Shown here: positions 1 through 8,242 of the stretch, piece after piece | How positions within the stretch are numbered: position 1 is the stretch's first letter | Layout: every line of letters begins with the position of its first letter | Assembly: GCA_910575625.1 (NCBI GenBank) | Contig: CAJTFD010000005.1 | Location: 69,229-133,228, forward strand | Origin: Clostridia bacterium | Lineage (GTDB): Bacteria > Bacillota > Clostridia > Lachnospirales > Lachnospiraceae | Direction: 5' to 3' | Length of the DNA stretch: 64,000 bases | Notes under the pieces: generated by a model | Seen by the model: the letters and a program-made list of their open reading frames with translations, nothing else | The model's database searches: none | What the model was told of the DNA's origin: nothing | Translations under genes and position numbers: made by a program

Positions 1-404
1 TCCTGTATTCCTGATTGAGGAAATTTTTTTAGGAACTCCATTTCCTGCTTCAGGTGATCGACTTCATGCCGGAGCTGTTTCAGTTCGTCATCGCCGGACG
101 GATGGCCTTCCAGGGCATTTCCCCCATTGCTGCGGCTGCTGTAGCCCTCGCGGAATTCCCCGTGCCTTTTGGATTCCTCGCGTATGTGCTGCGGGATGCT
201 AAAGAAACGCCTCTCGCCGATCGATCCAACGCTGAACCCGTGGTCTTCGAGGATCTTCCTGGGTGTTCCACCGGCCCTGCAGGCTTCCATGAATAGTTCT
301 TTGAACTCCCTTGTGAGGGAAAGGCGCGTGGCCGTGACGCTATAAACATATGGATTCTGGCGCAGCTTTTGCTGCTGCTCTTCGGTAAACTGTTTCCTGC
401 TCAT
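1..404 (-). CDS. IS3-type transposase OrfA, cut by window edge
   Basis: This frame starts at an ATG at 404 behind an AGGAGG site and reads to the window edge without a stop. The product opens MSRKQFTEEQQQKL, has a helix-turn-helix-like middle (around TPRKILEDHGFSVGSIGERRF) and ends in a charged heptad region (around LKQLRHEVDHLKQEMEFLKK). That is the usual OrfA layout of IS3-type elements. A run of seven A on the coding strand at 30-24 is a likely -1 slippage site; the -1 frame continues ISSIRNTG, as OrfB starts do in related elements. OrfB and the far end of the element lie outside the window. The family call comes from sequence pattern, not a search. Confidence 0.7.
   Translation of the reverse strand, partial: MSRKQFTEEQQQKLRQNPYVYSVTATRLSLTREFKELFMEACRAGGTPRKILEDHGFSVGSIGERRFFSIPQHIREESKRHGEFREGYSSRSNGGNALEGHPSGDDELKQLRHEVDHLKQEMEFLKKFPQSGIQ
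24..30 (-). other. A7 slippery run for OrfA/OrfB -1 frameshift
   Basis: Seven consecutive A residues on the coding strand, in phase as CTA AAA AAA T near the end of orfA. Reading one base back joins the leucine-zipper end of OrfA to an OrfB-like start. IS3 elements commonly use A6G or A7 runs to make the OrfAB transposase. Confidence 0.55.
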
Positions 405-499
405 GGCATCCTCCTTCTGTATCTACTATACCATGCCAGAGCAAGAGACTGTCCAATTTAAAGGGTAGGATTCGTGCTGATGTCCAAGGAAGCGGGATC

Positions 500-570
500 A
501 ATTAGTGTGACTGTCCGATCTGTCGGAACCGACTTGACGATATGCCTAAGATGAGGGGACTACACTAATT
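500..570. repeat. Inverted repeat in the junction between IS and TA genes
   Basis: AATTAGTGT at 500-508 is the exact reverse complement of ACACTAATT at 562-570. GACTGTCC also occurs twice, at about 449 and 510. The stretch 405-594 has no gene. It may hold the terminal repeat of the IS element and the scar of its insertion into the HEPN gene, but no clear element end can be drawn. Confidence 0.3.
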
Positions 571-594
571 AGATTGTCCACGCTTATGGGTACA

Positions 595-771
595 TTATAA
601 TATCAGCTTACACAATCCTCCTATCTGCAGAATACACATACAACAAGCATTTTGGAAGACCGGATTAGCCACAAATACATCATAAGCATTATCAAACATG
701 TCACATGCTCCTTCCACTTGTCCGCAATGATCCATGATCTTCCTGAGGATGACGATATCTCTATTCTTCAT
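595..771 (-). pseudogene. hepT: Truncated HEPN (DUF86, HepT-like) toxin
   Basis: A 58-residue frame overlaps the end of the MNT gene and reads MKNRDIVILRKIMDHC..VFQNACCMCILQIGGLCKLIL. This is the N-terminal half of the DUF86/HEPN toxin family, normally about 110 residues. It stops before the region where family members carry the Rx4-6H RNase motif, so it should be inactive. The break falls next to the IS remnant, which suggests that insertion or deletion removed the 3' half. Family assignment comes from pattern and from the MNT partner; truncation is read directly from the sequence. Confidence 0.7.
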
Positions 772-1051
772 ACAGTAATATCTCCGTTCCTGCTATCTCT
801 TCCCTAAGATCCTCCCCAATCCCTGCCATTGTGACCAGATCGACTGAACGGTCTAGTGCCTCTTGGACCATTTGACGCATTCCCGAAAGTTTGAGCAGCG
901 GCATCGGTCTTCCTTTTTCTATCAACAGATCGATATCGCTCTCCTCATCCGCTACGCCTTTCGCATATGAGCCAAATAAATACAATCTTTTCACATCATA
1001 GAAACGCGCTATCGATACGACAGCCTTTTGGATCTCATTGATATCCGGCAC
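761..1051 (-). CDS. mntA: MNT-domain nucleotidyltransferase antitoxin
   Basis: A 96-residue minimal nucleotidyltransferase. The motif GSYAKGVADEESDID matches the family signature GSx10DxD. In MntA/HepT systems the antitoxin modifies the HEPN toxin with AMP to silence it. The start is chosen as GTG at 1051 because an excellent GGAGGTG site lies just upstream; the longer ATG frame to 1093 has no such site and its start overlaps an integrase relic. The downstream toxin gene overlaps by 11 bases but is truncated, so this antitoxin appears to be an orphan. It sits where the body of a conjugative-transposon integrase should be, so it probably arrived by deletion or insertion in that element. Confidence 0.8.
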   Translation of the reverse strand: MPDINEIQKAVVSIARFYDVKRLYLFGSYAKGVADEESDIDLLIEKGRPMPLLKLSGMRQMVQEALDRSVDLVTMAGIGEDLREEIAGTEILLYEE

Positions 1052-1064
1052 ATGGATCACCTCC

Positions 1065-1157
1065 CTATCCATCATCAGATAAAACCATCCCATCTGCTCT
1101 CTGGCTCTCCCCTGTACGGAGGATACGATCCTTCTTATCGCGTCTCTTTCCGCTCAC
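1065..1157 (-). pseudogene. int: Relic of Tn916-like integrase (N-terminus)
   Basis: A short frame from GTG at 1157 reads SGKRRDKKDRILRTGESQR. This resembles the first residues of Tn916-family tyrosine recombinases, which run S-KRRDNKGRILKTGESQR. Similarity ends after about 23 residues, where the sequence passes into the region upstream of the MNT gene. The catalytic domain is absent. Its position just downstream of an excisionase relic on the same strand matches the xis-int order of these elements. Confidence 0.6.
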
Positions 1158-1252
1158 GGTCACTCTCCCTTCATCGAGAGTCCCGCCATGATACGCAGGC
1201 TAATATCATCAGCATATCACAAACGAGGCTCTTTTTCCATATGGAAAATGTA

Positions 1253-1426
1253 TCAGATCATATTCATTTCCTCATCCAGATATCTTTCAAACTGCTTCCT
1301 TTTGATCTGCGCCCTATTGCCATTCTACAATATGTAACTTTCATCTGCATGTTCTGCGACAAATCGCTGCAGTTTCTTATATCCGATCCCAAAATACTTT
1401 GACGCTCCATTCAATGTAAGGAACTG
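1253..1426 (-). pseudogene. xis: Relic of Tn916-like excisionase with internal stop
   Basis: The minus strand encodes QFLTLNGASKYFGIGYKKL, then after an amber codon NGNRAQIKRKQFERYLDEE. This matches the small MerR-like excisionases of Tn916-type elements (pattern T-xEAS-YFGIG-KKL, then NG-R-LIKR-KFE-YL). The TAG sits in frame and there is no start codon, since a stop lies directly before the first similar residue. The gene is therefore dead. With the integrase relic it marks the former end of a conjugative transposon. Confidence 0.6.
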
Positions 1427-1553
1427 CTAATAAACGATCACTTACAAAATATACCAAGTTATGTTATAGTACCTTCCAACTGTTAAAATGTGGTTTAAGT
1501 CCGTCTTTTCTCAATATCCGATATTCTGACTATCCTGTTTTCACTTTTTTATA

Positions 1554-1589
1554 AACAAAACAGCACCCCAAAAGGAGCGCCATTTTGTT
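1554..1589 (-). terminator. Probable terminator after the flavodoxin gene
   Basis: ACAAAA and TTTTGT enclose an imperfect GC-rich stem around an AAAA/TTTT loop, followed on the minus strand by a T-rich stretch. It lies about 30 bases past the flavodoxin stop. The stem has several mismatches. Confidence 0.45.
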
Positions 1590-1619
1590 ATATCCTTTCC
1601 TGCTTTTGTAACAGAGAAA

Positions 1620-2120
1620 TCATATCCATTTTTCAACAGCTGTCCCGGAGTTATCTACAGAGCTGCCCTGAATGGCAAGCCCCTTTGTCACCACCGCACC
1701 TTTACAGACACGCTGGATCTTTCCTTCCGTTCCGCTAAGACCGCTCCCCTCATGGGTACAGAAGGGATGGATCGTCTTTCCATTCCAATCAAATTTTTCC
1801 AAGAAGGTATATACCGCCATGGGCATATCTCCCCAGTAATTAGGGAATCCCAGATATATTTCATCATATCTGTCAAGGCTGTCCGGCGCGGAAACCAGCT
1901 CCGGTCTTGCCTTTGCCTGCAGATCCTCTTTTGCCTGTTGGATACAGGTGTTATAGTCCGCAGCATAAGGAATCTTCTGCTCGATCTTAAATAAATCCGC
2001 GCCTGTCAGTTCAGAGATCATCTTTGCCACCTTTTCCGTATTTCCTACCGTCACATAACGGCAGCCTCCGCTGAAATAGTTTTCATCCGCCCTTGAATAA
2101 AACGCTGCTAATTTTGCCAT
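1620..2120 (-). CDS. Flavodoxin-family protein
   Basis: A 166-residue cytoplasmic protein of the flavodoxin_4 type. The N-terminus MAKLAAFYSRADENY followed by VGNTEKVAKMI is the FMN phosphate-binding region, here with an insert between strand and loop. The middle segment YDEIYLGFPNYWGDMPMAVYTFLEKFDWNGKTIHPFCTHEGSGL is the family's flavin-flanking core. It should carry electrons through bound FMN. A GGAAGGAG site precedes the ATG. It is the last gene of a minus-strand block with aldo/keto reductases, which suggests a shared role in reducing carbonyl or quinone compounds under the divergent TetR regulator. Confidence 0.85.
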   Translation of the reverse strand: MAKLAAFYSRADENYFSGGCRYVTVGNTEKVAKMISELTGADLFKIEQKIPYAADYNTCIQQAKEDLQAKARPELVSAPDSLDRYDEIYLGFPNYWGDMPMAVYTFLEKFDWNGKTIHPFCTHEGSGLSGTEGKIQRVCKGAVVTKGLAIQGSSVDNSGTAVEKWI

Positions 2121-2190
2121 GACATATTTCTCCTTCCACTATTTTCTACATGCTGCCTTCCAGCCTTTTTGTTTTTTGCGCCACATAAGG

Positions 2191-3306
2191 TTACATTTGA
2201 AATGCCTCCGCCACCAGCTTCAGGTTCTCCACAATAGGTAAATGCTGCGGGCAGTGGTCCTCGCACTGTTTACACCCGATACAGTCCTGCGGTTTCCCGT
2301 GGGTTGCCGTCAGATTTCCGTATGTAGTGGCAAGCCCCGCCAGCAGTCCAAACTGCTTCTGGTTATTATACAGTGAAAAATATTCCGGGATGGCAATCTT
2401 CTTCGGACAGCCGGAAGTACAATAGCGGCAGGCAGTACACGGAATGGCTATGCTGTCACCTATGATCTGAACAGTCTTTGCTATAGTTTCCCTCTCCCCT
2501 TCCGTCAAAGGCTGGAAATCCTTCATATAGCTGATATTGTCCTCCACCTGTTCCAGATCACTCATGCCGCTTAAGACCACCATCACCTGATCCAGAGAGG
2601 CTGCAAAACGGATCCCCCAGGAAGCGTTCCCTGCATCCGGATCAGCTTCTCTCAGGATATCTGCGGCAGCTTCCGGCAGACGCACTAAAGCGCCGCCTTT
2701 TAACGGCTCCATGACCGTTACCTGCACGCCATGCTTTACGCAGACTTCATAGCATTTACGGGACTGTACGCTTTCATTCTCCCAGTCTATGTAATTGAGC
2801 TGCAGCTGCACCAGTTCTGTTTCCGGGTGGTCAGTCAGGATACGGTCCAGCATTTCCGCATCATCATGCCACGAGAAACCGATGTGCCGTATCTTTCCTT
2901 CTGCCTTCTTTTGTACCATAAATCCAAAACCCTTCTGTTCCTGCACCACCCCATATACAGACCGCCCCATGGCATGAAGGAAATAATGATCAAAGTAATC
3001 TACCTGACACCGCTCAAGCTGCTCACCAAATATCCTCTCATAATCCTCTGCACTCTTTGTCATAAATACCGGCATTTTTGTTGTGATGGTAAAGGAATCT
3101 CTCGGATAGCGTTTTGCCACCAGCTCGCCAAAGGCTTTTTCGCTGTTTCCGCCATGATAGACATAGGCAGTATCAAAGTAAGTAAATCCTTCCTCCATAT
3201 ATCTGTCTATCATAACTCTTGTCTTTTCCATGTCCACACTCGACCAGTCCTCCGGATCCGTCTGCGGCAGACGCATCAGTCCAAAACCTAATTTCTTCAT
3301 TTCCAT
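2191..3306 (-). CDS. Aldo/keto reductase with C-terminal 4Fe-4S domain
   Basis: The N-terminal 270 residues are an aldo/keto reductase barrel: LGFGLMRLPQ, the catalytic stretch FDTAYVYHGGNSE and YFLHAMG. The C-terminus is a ferredoxin domain with two cysteine motifs, CTACRYCTSGCPKKI and CIGCKQCEDHCPQHLP, so it probably passes electrons between NAD(P)H-linked chemistry and a low-potential carrier. Of several possible starts, the ATG at 3306 is favoured because AAAGGAG lies five bases upstream. It follows another reductase by about 15 bases, so the two are surely co-transcribed. The substrate is unknown. Confidence 0.88.
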   Translation of the reverse strand: MEMKKLGFGLMRLPQTDPEDWSSVDMEKTRVMIDRYMEEGFTYFDTAYVYHGGNSEKAFGELVAKRYPRDSFTITTKMPVFMTKSAEDYERIFGEQLERCQVDYFDHYFLHAMGRSVYGVVQEQKGFGFMVQKKAEGKIRHIGFSWHDDAEMLDRILTDHPETELVQLQLNYIDWENESVQSRKCYEVCVKHGVQVTVMEPLKGGALVRLPEAAADILREADPDAGNASWGIRFAASLDQVMVVLSGMSDLEQVEDNISYMKDFQPLTEGERETIAKTVQIIGDSIAIPCTACRYCTSGCPKKIAIPEYFSLYNNQKQFGLLAGLATTYGNLTATHGKPQDCIGCKQCEDHCPQHLPIVENLKLVAEAFQM

Positions 3307-3321
3307 ATACACTCCTTTCTA

Positions 3322-4293
3322 TTATCTGCTAAATCCTCTGTGTCCATATACCCTGCATTTGTTCAGCGCTCCCTCCAGCGATTGGAATTCTTCTTCTGTC
3401 AGTTCCACTTTGGAGGCATCCAGATTTTCAATGATGCGCTCCTTATTCTTCGATCCCGGGATTGGAACCACATTGGGATATTTATGCAGCATCCATGCCA
3501 GCGAGATCTGCGCACTGGTGGCATGCTTCATTTCCGCATATTCTTTCAGAAGGTCGATGATGGGCTGGTTTCTGGCTATATTGGCCTTGGAAAGCTGCGG
3601 AACCCAGTTCCTGACGTCATCATTGTGTTCAAATTTTGTTTCCGTTGTGATCTTGCCGGATAAAAGCCCGCTGGCTATGGGAGAAAAGGGGACCACTCCA
3701 ATGCCATGCTCCGTACAGTAAGGGATCACTGCTTTCTCCATATCCCGCTCCACCATGGAATAGATATTCTGGATCGCACTTAATGGAGTGACGTTCTGCG
3801 CCCTGTCAATAATGTCCACATCTACCTGCGACAGTCCCCATCCCCGGATCAGACCATCTTCTATCAGCAGGCCCATTGCTTCAGCAACATCCTCTATCCT
3901 TACGCCGCCGTTTGTCCTGTGAAGGTAATAGAGGTCAACCATATCCGTCTGGAGGCGGTCCATGGAATCTTCCAGATGCCTGCGGACTGCCCGGTATACA
4001 GAACCCTCTGACCTGACTTCCGAGCTGCCTAAAAACAGCTTTGTTGCCAGCGCCACATCTTTCCGCACATCTTTCAGTGCTTTTCCCACGATACGTTCAT
4101 TATGCCCGATCCCTGCAAGATTCGGACTGTAGATCTCTGCGGTATCAAACAGTGTACAGCCATGCCGGTATGCGTTCTGAATAGCTTCTATGCTGTACTG
4201 CTCCGGCGGGATCTTCCCATAACCGTGTGAAAACGCCATACAGCCCATGCCCACTTCCGATACTGTTAAATCTCCTAACTGTCTTGTTTTCAT
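3322..4293 (-). CDS. Aldo/keto reductase
   Basis: A full-length single-domain aldo/keto reductase of 323 residues. The expected catalytic Asp and Tyr lie in TLFDTAEIYSPN, Lys in VALATKLF and His in LYYLHRTNGG. The C-terminal NADP-binding region includes VVPIPGSKNKERIIENL. A GAGGAGG site stands before the ATG. It is the middle gene of the reductase array: 20 bases after the pseudogene and about 15 before the ferredoxin-domain reductase. It probably reduces aldehydes or ketones with NADPH; no particular substrate can be named. Confidence 0.88.
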   Translation of the reverse strand: MKTRQLGDLTVSEVGMGCMAFSHGYGKIPPEQYSIEAIQNAYRHGCTLFDTAEIYSPNLAGIGHNERIVGKALKDVRKDVALATKLFLGSSEVRSEGSVYRAVRRHLEDSMDRLQTDMVDLYYLHRTNGGVRIEDVAEAMGLLIEDGLIRGWGLSQVDVDIIDRAQNVTPLSAIQNIYSMVERDMEKAVIPYCTEHGIGVVPFSPIASGLLSGKITTETKFEHNDDVRNWVPQLSKANIARNQPIIDLLKEYAEMKHATSAQISLAWMLHKYPNVVPIPGSKNKERIIENLDASKVELTEEEFQSLEGALNKCRVYGHRGFSR

Positions 4294-4312
4294 TTCTTAC
4301 CTCCTCGTTTGC

Positions 4313-4951
4313 TCAGAGTTCCGGAATTGTTTTATATTTTCTTCTGATATTGCCCTGCCAGACTTTTAGACCACCGGGATCTTATCATCCTCACTTTGCC
4401 GCCTGCTCTGCTTTCAAAAAATCCCTGATAAAAGAGAAAGATCAAATACATCCGCATTTTCCGTGATATATTTTTCATGGATGGATCTCGGAAGCGGGAC
4501 AATATTTTTCTGAAGCAGCCAACGGATACAGCTCTTCAAAAGCCCTCCATGTGGACCGGTTGATCTTGCGCCAGTCATCATGCCATCTGGCCACAGCCGG
4601 CCAGTGGATCAGGTACAGATCCAGATACTCCAGTCCCAGTTTTTCCAGAGAAGCCTCAAATGCTTTCATTGCTTTGTCATAGCCCCGGTCATCATTCCAG
4701 AGCTTCGTGCTGACAAAGATGTCCTCCCGTTTCAATCCATATTTATCCATAGCCTGACGCACGCCTTCCCCTACGCCCTTTTCATCCATGTATCCTTCCG
4801 CTGTGTCGATATTGCGGTATCCTGCCCTGATCGCCGCCTTTACACATTTCACTGTATGAAGAGGAGAAATCTGCCATACGCCAAAACCCAGACTGGAAAT
4901 CTTTACCCCATCATGAAGGGTATGACTGTCTGCTATTTTTTCCATGTCCAT
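4313..4951 (-). pseudogene. Aldo/keto reductase pseudogene with internal deletion
   Basis: The first 145 residues are a normal 2,5-diketogluconate-reductase-type enzyme, from LHDGVKISSLGFGVWQ through YLDLYLIHWPAVARW to RAFEELY. Then about 100 codons are missing. The sequence jumps out of frame to WLLQKNIVPLPRSIHEKYI, which is the C-terminal cofactor-binding part of the same family. Further frame changes follow (LKAEQAAK, GGLKVWQGN) down to about 4313. The intact frame therefore ends in nonsense (CPASEIHP). The start at 4951 has a good AGGAGG site. This was the first gene of the array. Confidence 0.8.
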
Positions 4952-5222
4952 TGCTTCCTCCTGAAATTTCAATCCTGTAACCTTGTTCCGATGCCTTTTC
5001 CTTTACCTTAAAATACATAAAAGAATCTTCTTTCTATAGCCAGTAAAAATAAAGACCTCCATTGATCTCCTATGTATCATAATCCAAAAACTGCTCCTGA
5101 TTCCACACCATTCTGACAGCTTCTGTGGTATATGCCACACATCTGATAAAAATGTGGCATAATATGCCAGGGTTTCTCTATGCTGATCCCCTCTGTCTTG
5201 AAACGCCAATTATACTCCCGTG

Positions 5223-5251
5223 TTGATTTTTTGACTTGAATGTATTATAAT
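5223..5251 (+). promoter_or_regulatory. Promoter of the TetR gene
   Basis: TTGATT at 5223-5228, a 17-base spacer and a perfect TATAAT at 5246-5251. It lies about 90 bases before the TetR start, between it and the divergent reductase block. Confidence 0.65.
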
Positions 5252-5254
5252 ACA
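5241..5254. promoter_or_regulatory. Palindromic operator candidate over the -10
   Basis: TGTATTATAATACA is a perfect 14-base palindrome that covers the -10 hexamer of the TetR promoter. TACAAC and GTTGTA, further downstream at about 5261 and 5289, form a second inverted pair. Autoregulation by the TetR protein is the simplest reading. Confidence 0.45.
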
Positions 5255-5339
5255 AACGTGTACAACCCTATGAAATATAATCTCAAGAGTTGTATTGCAA
5301 TTTCTCTCCATGCAGCGCAGTCTTTCAGGAGGTTTTATT

Positions 5340-5909
5340 ATGGCAGCCGATAAAAAAGTAGACCTGCGGATCCAGAGGACAAAGGACTCTATCCGTAAAA
5401 CCTTTAAAGAAATGATCTGTGAAATGGATTACGAACAGATCTCTATCAAAGAACTGGCACAGCGTGCCAGGATCAACCGAAAAACATTCTATTTACACTA
5501 CAACACGTTAGATGACCTTCTTCGGGAGATCCAGAATGAAATGGCACAGGATTTTATCAAACGCACCCAGGGCTTGGAATGTCCACGCGATATGGATAAA
5601 ATCACGCGGGAGTTTTTTCTGTGCAGCGAGGAACTGGGAAAGATCGGGGAACGAATTACCTGCAGCGGCAATTATAAATACATCAGCCGCAAGATCACAA
5701 ATGATATTATGGATCAGACTTGGAAAAACGGAGCAGCAGCATCTGCTGAAAACCCCTATATCCAGAACATTCTCATGACATATACAGCACAAAGCACTTT
5801 GGAAATTTACAAACAATGGGTGGCAGATGGGAAAAAAATTCCCCTTGAGGATATCATCAAAATCGCTACTCGGCTTATCTGTAATGGCATTAACGGCTTA
5901 AATCCATAA
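5340..5909 (+). CDS. TetR/AcrR-family regulator
   Basis: A 189-residue repressor. The DNA-binding helix-turn-helix occupies about residues 10-55 and ends in the family hallmark INRKTFYLHYNTLDDLL. The rest is an all-helical ligand-binding domain without recognisable specificity. The ATG at 5340 is preferred over the upstream in-frame one because AGGAGG lies eight bases before it. Divergent from the aldo/keto reductase and flavodoxin block, it probably controls that block in response to a reactive or xenobiotic compound. Confidence 0.85.
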   Translation: MAADKKVDLRIQRTKDSIRKTFKEMICEMDYEQISIKELAQRARINRKTFYLHYNTLDDLLREIQNEMAQDFIKRTQGLECPRDMDKITREFFLCSEELGKIGERITCSGNYKYISRKITNDIMDQTWKNGAAASAENPYIQNILMTYTAQSTLEIYKQWVADGKKIPLEDIIKIATRLICNGINGLNP

Positions 5910-6179
5910 GTAATATTCCGTTCACGAGCCAGCCTCTCAAAGTGTTGGCCTTATAACTACAAATTTACTCCTTTTATATTCTTCTTTTCGCTCATTTTCA
6001 AACTTGACTTCCTGTTCTTTTAATTGTTTAGTCCTCAAGATCAAATTTTCAAACTGCTTTGATCATTCTACCATAAAACTGCCCATATTCAGAGACAAGA
6101 TCATAAAAAAAACACCCCGCCAAGATCGCCGTTTTTTTGATCTGGCCGACGTGCCTGCCTTTGATCATATATAAAGAAA

Positions 6180-6216
6180 AGCCGACAAACTGTGATCGCT
6201 CACACGTTCATCGGCT
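6180..6216. repeat. Stem-loop in the gap after tetR
   Basis: AGCCGA and TCGGCT close a hairpin whose inner stem is TGTGA/TCACA around a TCGC loop. No U-run follows, so terminator function is uncertain. The rest of the gene-free stretch 5910-6286 is AT-rich, and no gene or further motif was recognised in it. Confidence 0.4.
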
Positions 6217-6286
6217 CTGCATCTATGTGTCTGGCTCTGCGATGCCTGTTACTCATAAATCCTTTGCTTTGATCAATGTTTCCTGC

Positions 6287-7336
6287 CTACCCTCTCATTT
6301 TTAAGTCATGCAGTCGGTTGTCCATCATAAATTTCTTTTTTCTTGGGTCACCCTCTGCACGATAAACAATTAAGCTCTCTAAGTCAAATACGGAACTCCA
6401 GACCGTTTCAAAATCCGGCTCATTGTCATACTGGCACATAAAGCCATGATCGCCCTTTAAAAGCTGCTTGGTGGTTTCGATATAATCCTCTTTTATCCGT
6501 CCCGAAGCAAAACTGTCCATGACAACTTGATACCGTTTATGGGAATCATGATCATCCCCATTTGCATCATCGTATGGTTTCATTTCATCGGATGTAAAAC
6601 TGTTGACAGTACAAACGATCCTGCCATTCCCAAAACTTTCCGCATCTCGGATTTTTTTCATGAATGGCGTACATTCAACCACTTTCATATCACCGCTTTT
6701 ATCTGCAAGCAAAATATTACAGTTAGAAGCGATCGGAAGTTCCATGAGTAAAGAAACCGCCTGCTCCGTATTATCCGCTTTTTCGAGCAGATACCGCACG
6801 ATAAAACAGGAATTAAATCCCGCCTGTATCTTATCAAGACTGGTCATTACAAAAGTCATTGCAGCCGCAAGACCATGTTCATTCAGTCCCTCCTCCCCGT
6901 TAATAAAAGAGGATGTCGTAATATTAAATCTATTTCCGTTCTTCGGGGCATAGATCTCACTTTTGCTCCCCTCCCGCAGATAAGGCGGCAAGTCATTGTT
7001 TCTGCCATATAGGATCCTTCCGCCTTTTGCATATGCGAAAGCAGTACATCCCCGAATTTCAATGGGAATATTATCCTCCAAGTTATACATGCAGCATCCC
7101 ATACATAGCATCCAAGAAGCAAAACGCAGATAATCCGCCCCTATGGCGTCGCTCACCCCTCTGATCCCCTCGCATACCTCTGGAAAATATTTTCTTAATG
7201 CCGCTTCGCTCCGTTTCCCATGTTCCAGTTGAAATCCATCCAAATGGAGAGGGAAGGAGACTTGACATTTCTTGAATATCTTTCCACGCTTCACACCCAT
7301 TTCATAATGGTCGCCCTTTAACCTTAAATGATACAC
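6287..7336 (-). CDS. C45-type autoproteolytic acyltransferase/hydrolase
   Basis: A 349-residue protein resembling the acyl-CoA:6-aminopenicillanic-acid acyltransferase / peptidase C45 family of Ntn hydrolases. The segment IEIRGCTAFAYAKGGRILYGRNND contains the expected nucleophile, Cys97, which becomes N-terminal after self-cleavage. EEGLNEHGLAAAMTFV and ASNCNILLADKSGDMKVVE are further family-like blocks. Such enzymes cut or form amide bonds; gut relatives are mostly uncharacterised. It starts three bases after the stop of the AraC gene, so it is probably translated with it and controlled by it. Bile salt hydrolase-like activity is an alternative within the Ntn superfamily but is not supported by the start of this protein. 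Confidence 0.75.
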   Translation of the reverse strand: MYHLRLKGDHYEMGVKRGKIFKKCQVSFPLHLDGFQLEHGKRSEAALRKYFPEVCEGIRGVSDAIGADYLRFASWMLCMGCCMYNLEDNIPIEIRGCTAFAYAKGGRILYGRNNDLPPYLREGSKSEIYAPKNGNRFNITTSSFINGEEGLNEHGLAAAMTFVMTSLDKIQAGFNSCFIVRYLLEKADNTEQAVSLLMELPIASNCNILLADKSGDMKVVECTPFMKKIRDAESFGNGRIVCTVNSFTSDEMKPYDDANGDDHDSHKRYQVVMDSFASGRIKEDYIETTKQLLKGDHGFMCQYDNEPDFETVWSSVFDLESLIVYRAEGDPRKKKFMMDNRLHDLKMRG

Positions 7337-7339
7337 CGT

Positions 7340-8203
7340 TTAATCATCCTCCTTAACAACTGCGATCCATACTTCGGAATGTCCGTGTACTGGCTGTCCG
7401 CTGCAGATCGGATACACTTCAATATCTGGCAGCTCTGCATATTTATACCCAGAGAACGGCAGCCATTCCATATAGAACCGCTTGAACACACTCTGCACAT
7501 CTTCCTTAAAACGCCCATCGTTTTCAAATATCACCCATGTAGCCGCAGGGATTTCACATTCATACATGCCCGCAGGAGCTGGGGTATTTGCAGCAACGCC
7601 GATGTAGTAATAAATTTCTTTCGGGTTTTTATATACGCTGATCCCTAAAATCCCTCTTGGCTCTCCATCAGACAGCCTGCATATCTCCAAAAATTGTTTT
7701 CCCTGCAATGACGCTTTCCAAAACTCTGGGACGATCCTCAAATTATCTTCCATATCCGAAGTCAAAGGGATACGGATGCCCACAATACGCAGGGGCGGCT
7801 TTTTTGCAATGCGATATGCCATAGCGCTTCCTCCTGTGATCTCAATCTTAAACTGAATTGACGGATATGCTTGCAGGACATTTCCCCCTAGCTTAGCTGC
7901 CGTTGGCGTGATGCCATGAACATTCTGAAAAGCCCGATTAAAAGAAGTCGGAGAGGAATATCCATATTTTAATGCAACGTCTATTACCCTGCTGTCTGCC
8001 CGCTGCAATTCAAATGCCGCCTGCGTCATTTTTCGGCGGCGTATGTATTCCGCCAACGACACACCCGAAACATAAGAAAAAACACGCTGAAAATAGTAGG
8101 GAGAACAACACGCAATGCGGGCTGCTTCATCATACGATATTTCCTTGTCCAGATTATCTTCTATGTAATCGATGACTTTTCCAAGCTTTTTCAACCATTC
8201 CAT
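7340..8203 (-). CDS. AraC regulator with GyrI-like effector domain
   Basis: Residues 1-105 form an N-terminal AraC-type double helix-turn-helix (EAARIACCSPYYFQRVFSYVSG and ALKYGYSSPTSFNRAFQNVHGITP). Residues 125-287 form a GyrI/BmrR-like ligand-binding domain (AYRIAKKPPLRIVGIRIPLT, then AGMYECEIPAATWVIFEN). This SoxS/Rob-like layout is typical of regulators sensing small hydrophobic or drug-like compounds. It lies directly upstream of the C45 gene on the same strand, so it probably controls that gene. Confidence 0.87.
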   Translation of the reverse strand: MEWLKKLGKVIDYIEDNLDKEISYDEAARIACCSPYYFQRVFSYVSGVSLAEYIRRRKMTQAAFELQRADSRVIDVALKYGYSSPTSFNRAFQNVHGITPTAAKLGGNVLQAYPSIQFKIEITGGSAMAYRIAKKPPLRIVGIRIPLTSDMEDNLRIVPEFWKASLQGKQFLEICRLSDGEPRGILGISVYKNPKEIYYYIGVAANTPAPAGMYECEIPAATWVIFENDGRFKEDVQSVFKRFYMEWLPFSGYKYAELPDIEVYPICSGQPVHGHSEVWIAVVKEDD

Positions 8204-8242
8204 CCTTTTACCTCCTTGCCGTTAAGGATAGCTTGATCCGAT

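Noticed and set aside
1028-1402. A 124-codon open frame on the plus strand
   Set aside because: It is the reverse complement of the excisionase and integrase relics and has no ribosome site or family resemblance.
5003-5209. A 68-codon minus-strand frame between the reductase pseudogene and TetR
   Set aside because: Composition and lack of a ribosome site suggest chance; the region is better explained as a divergent control region.
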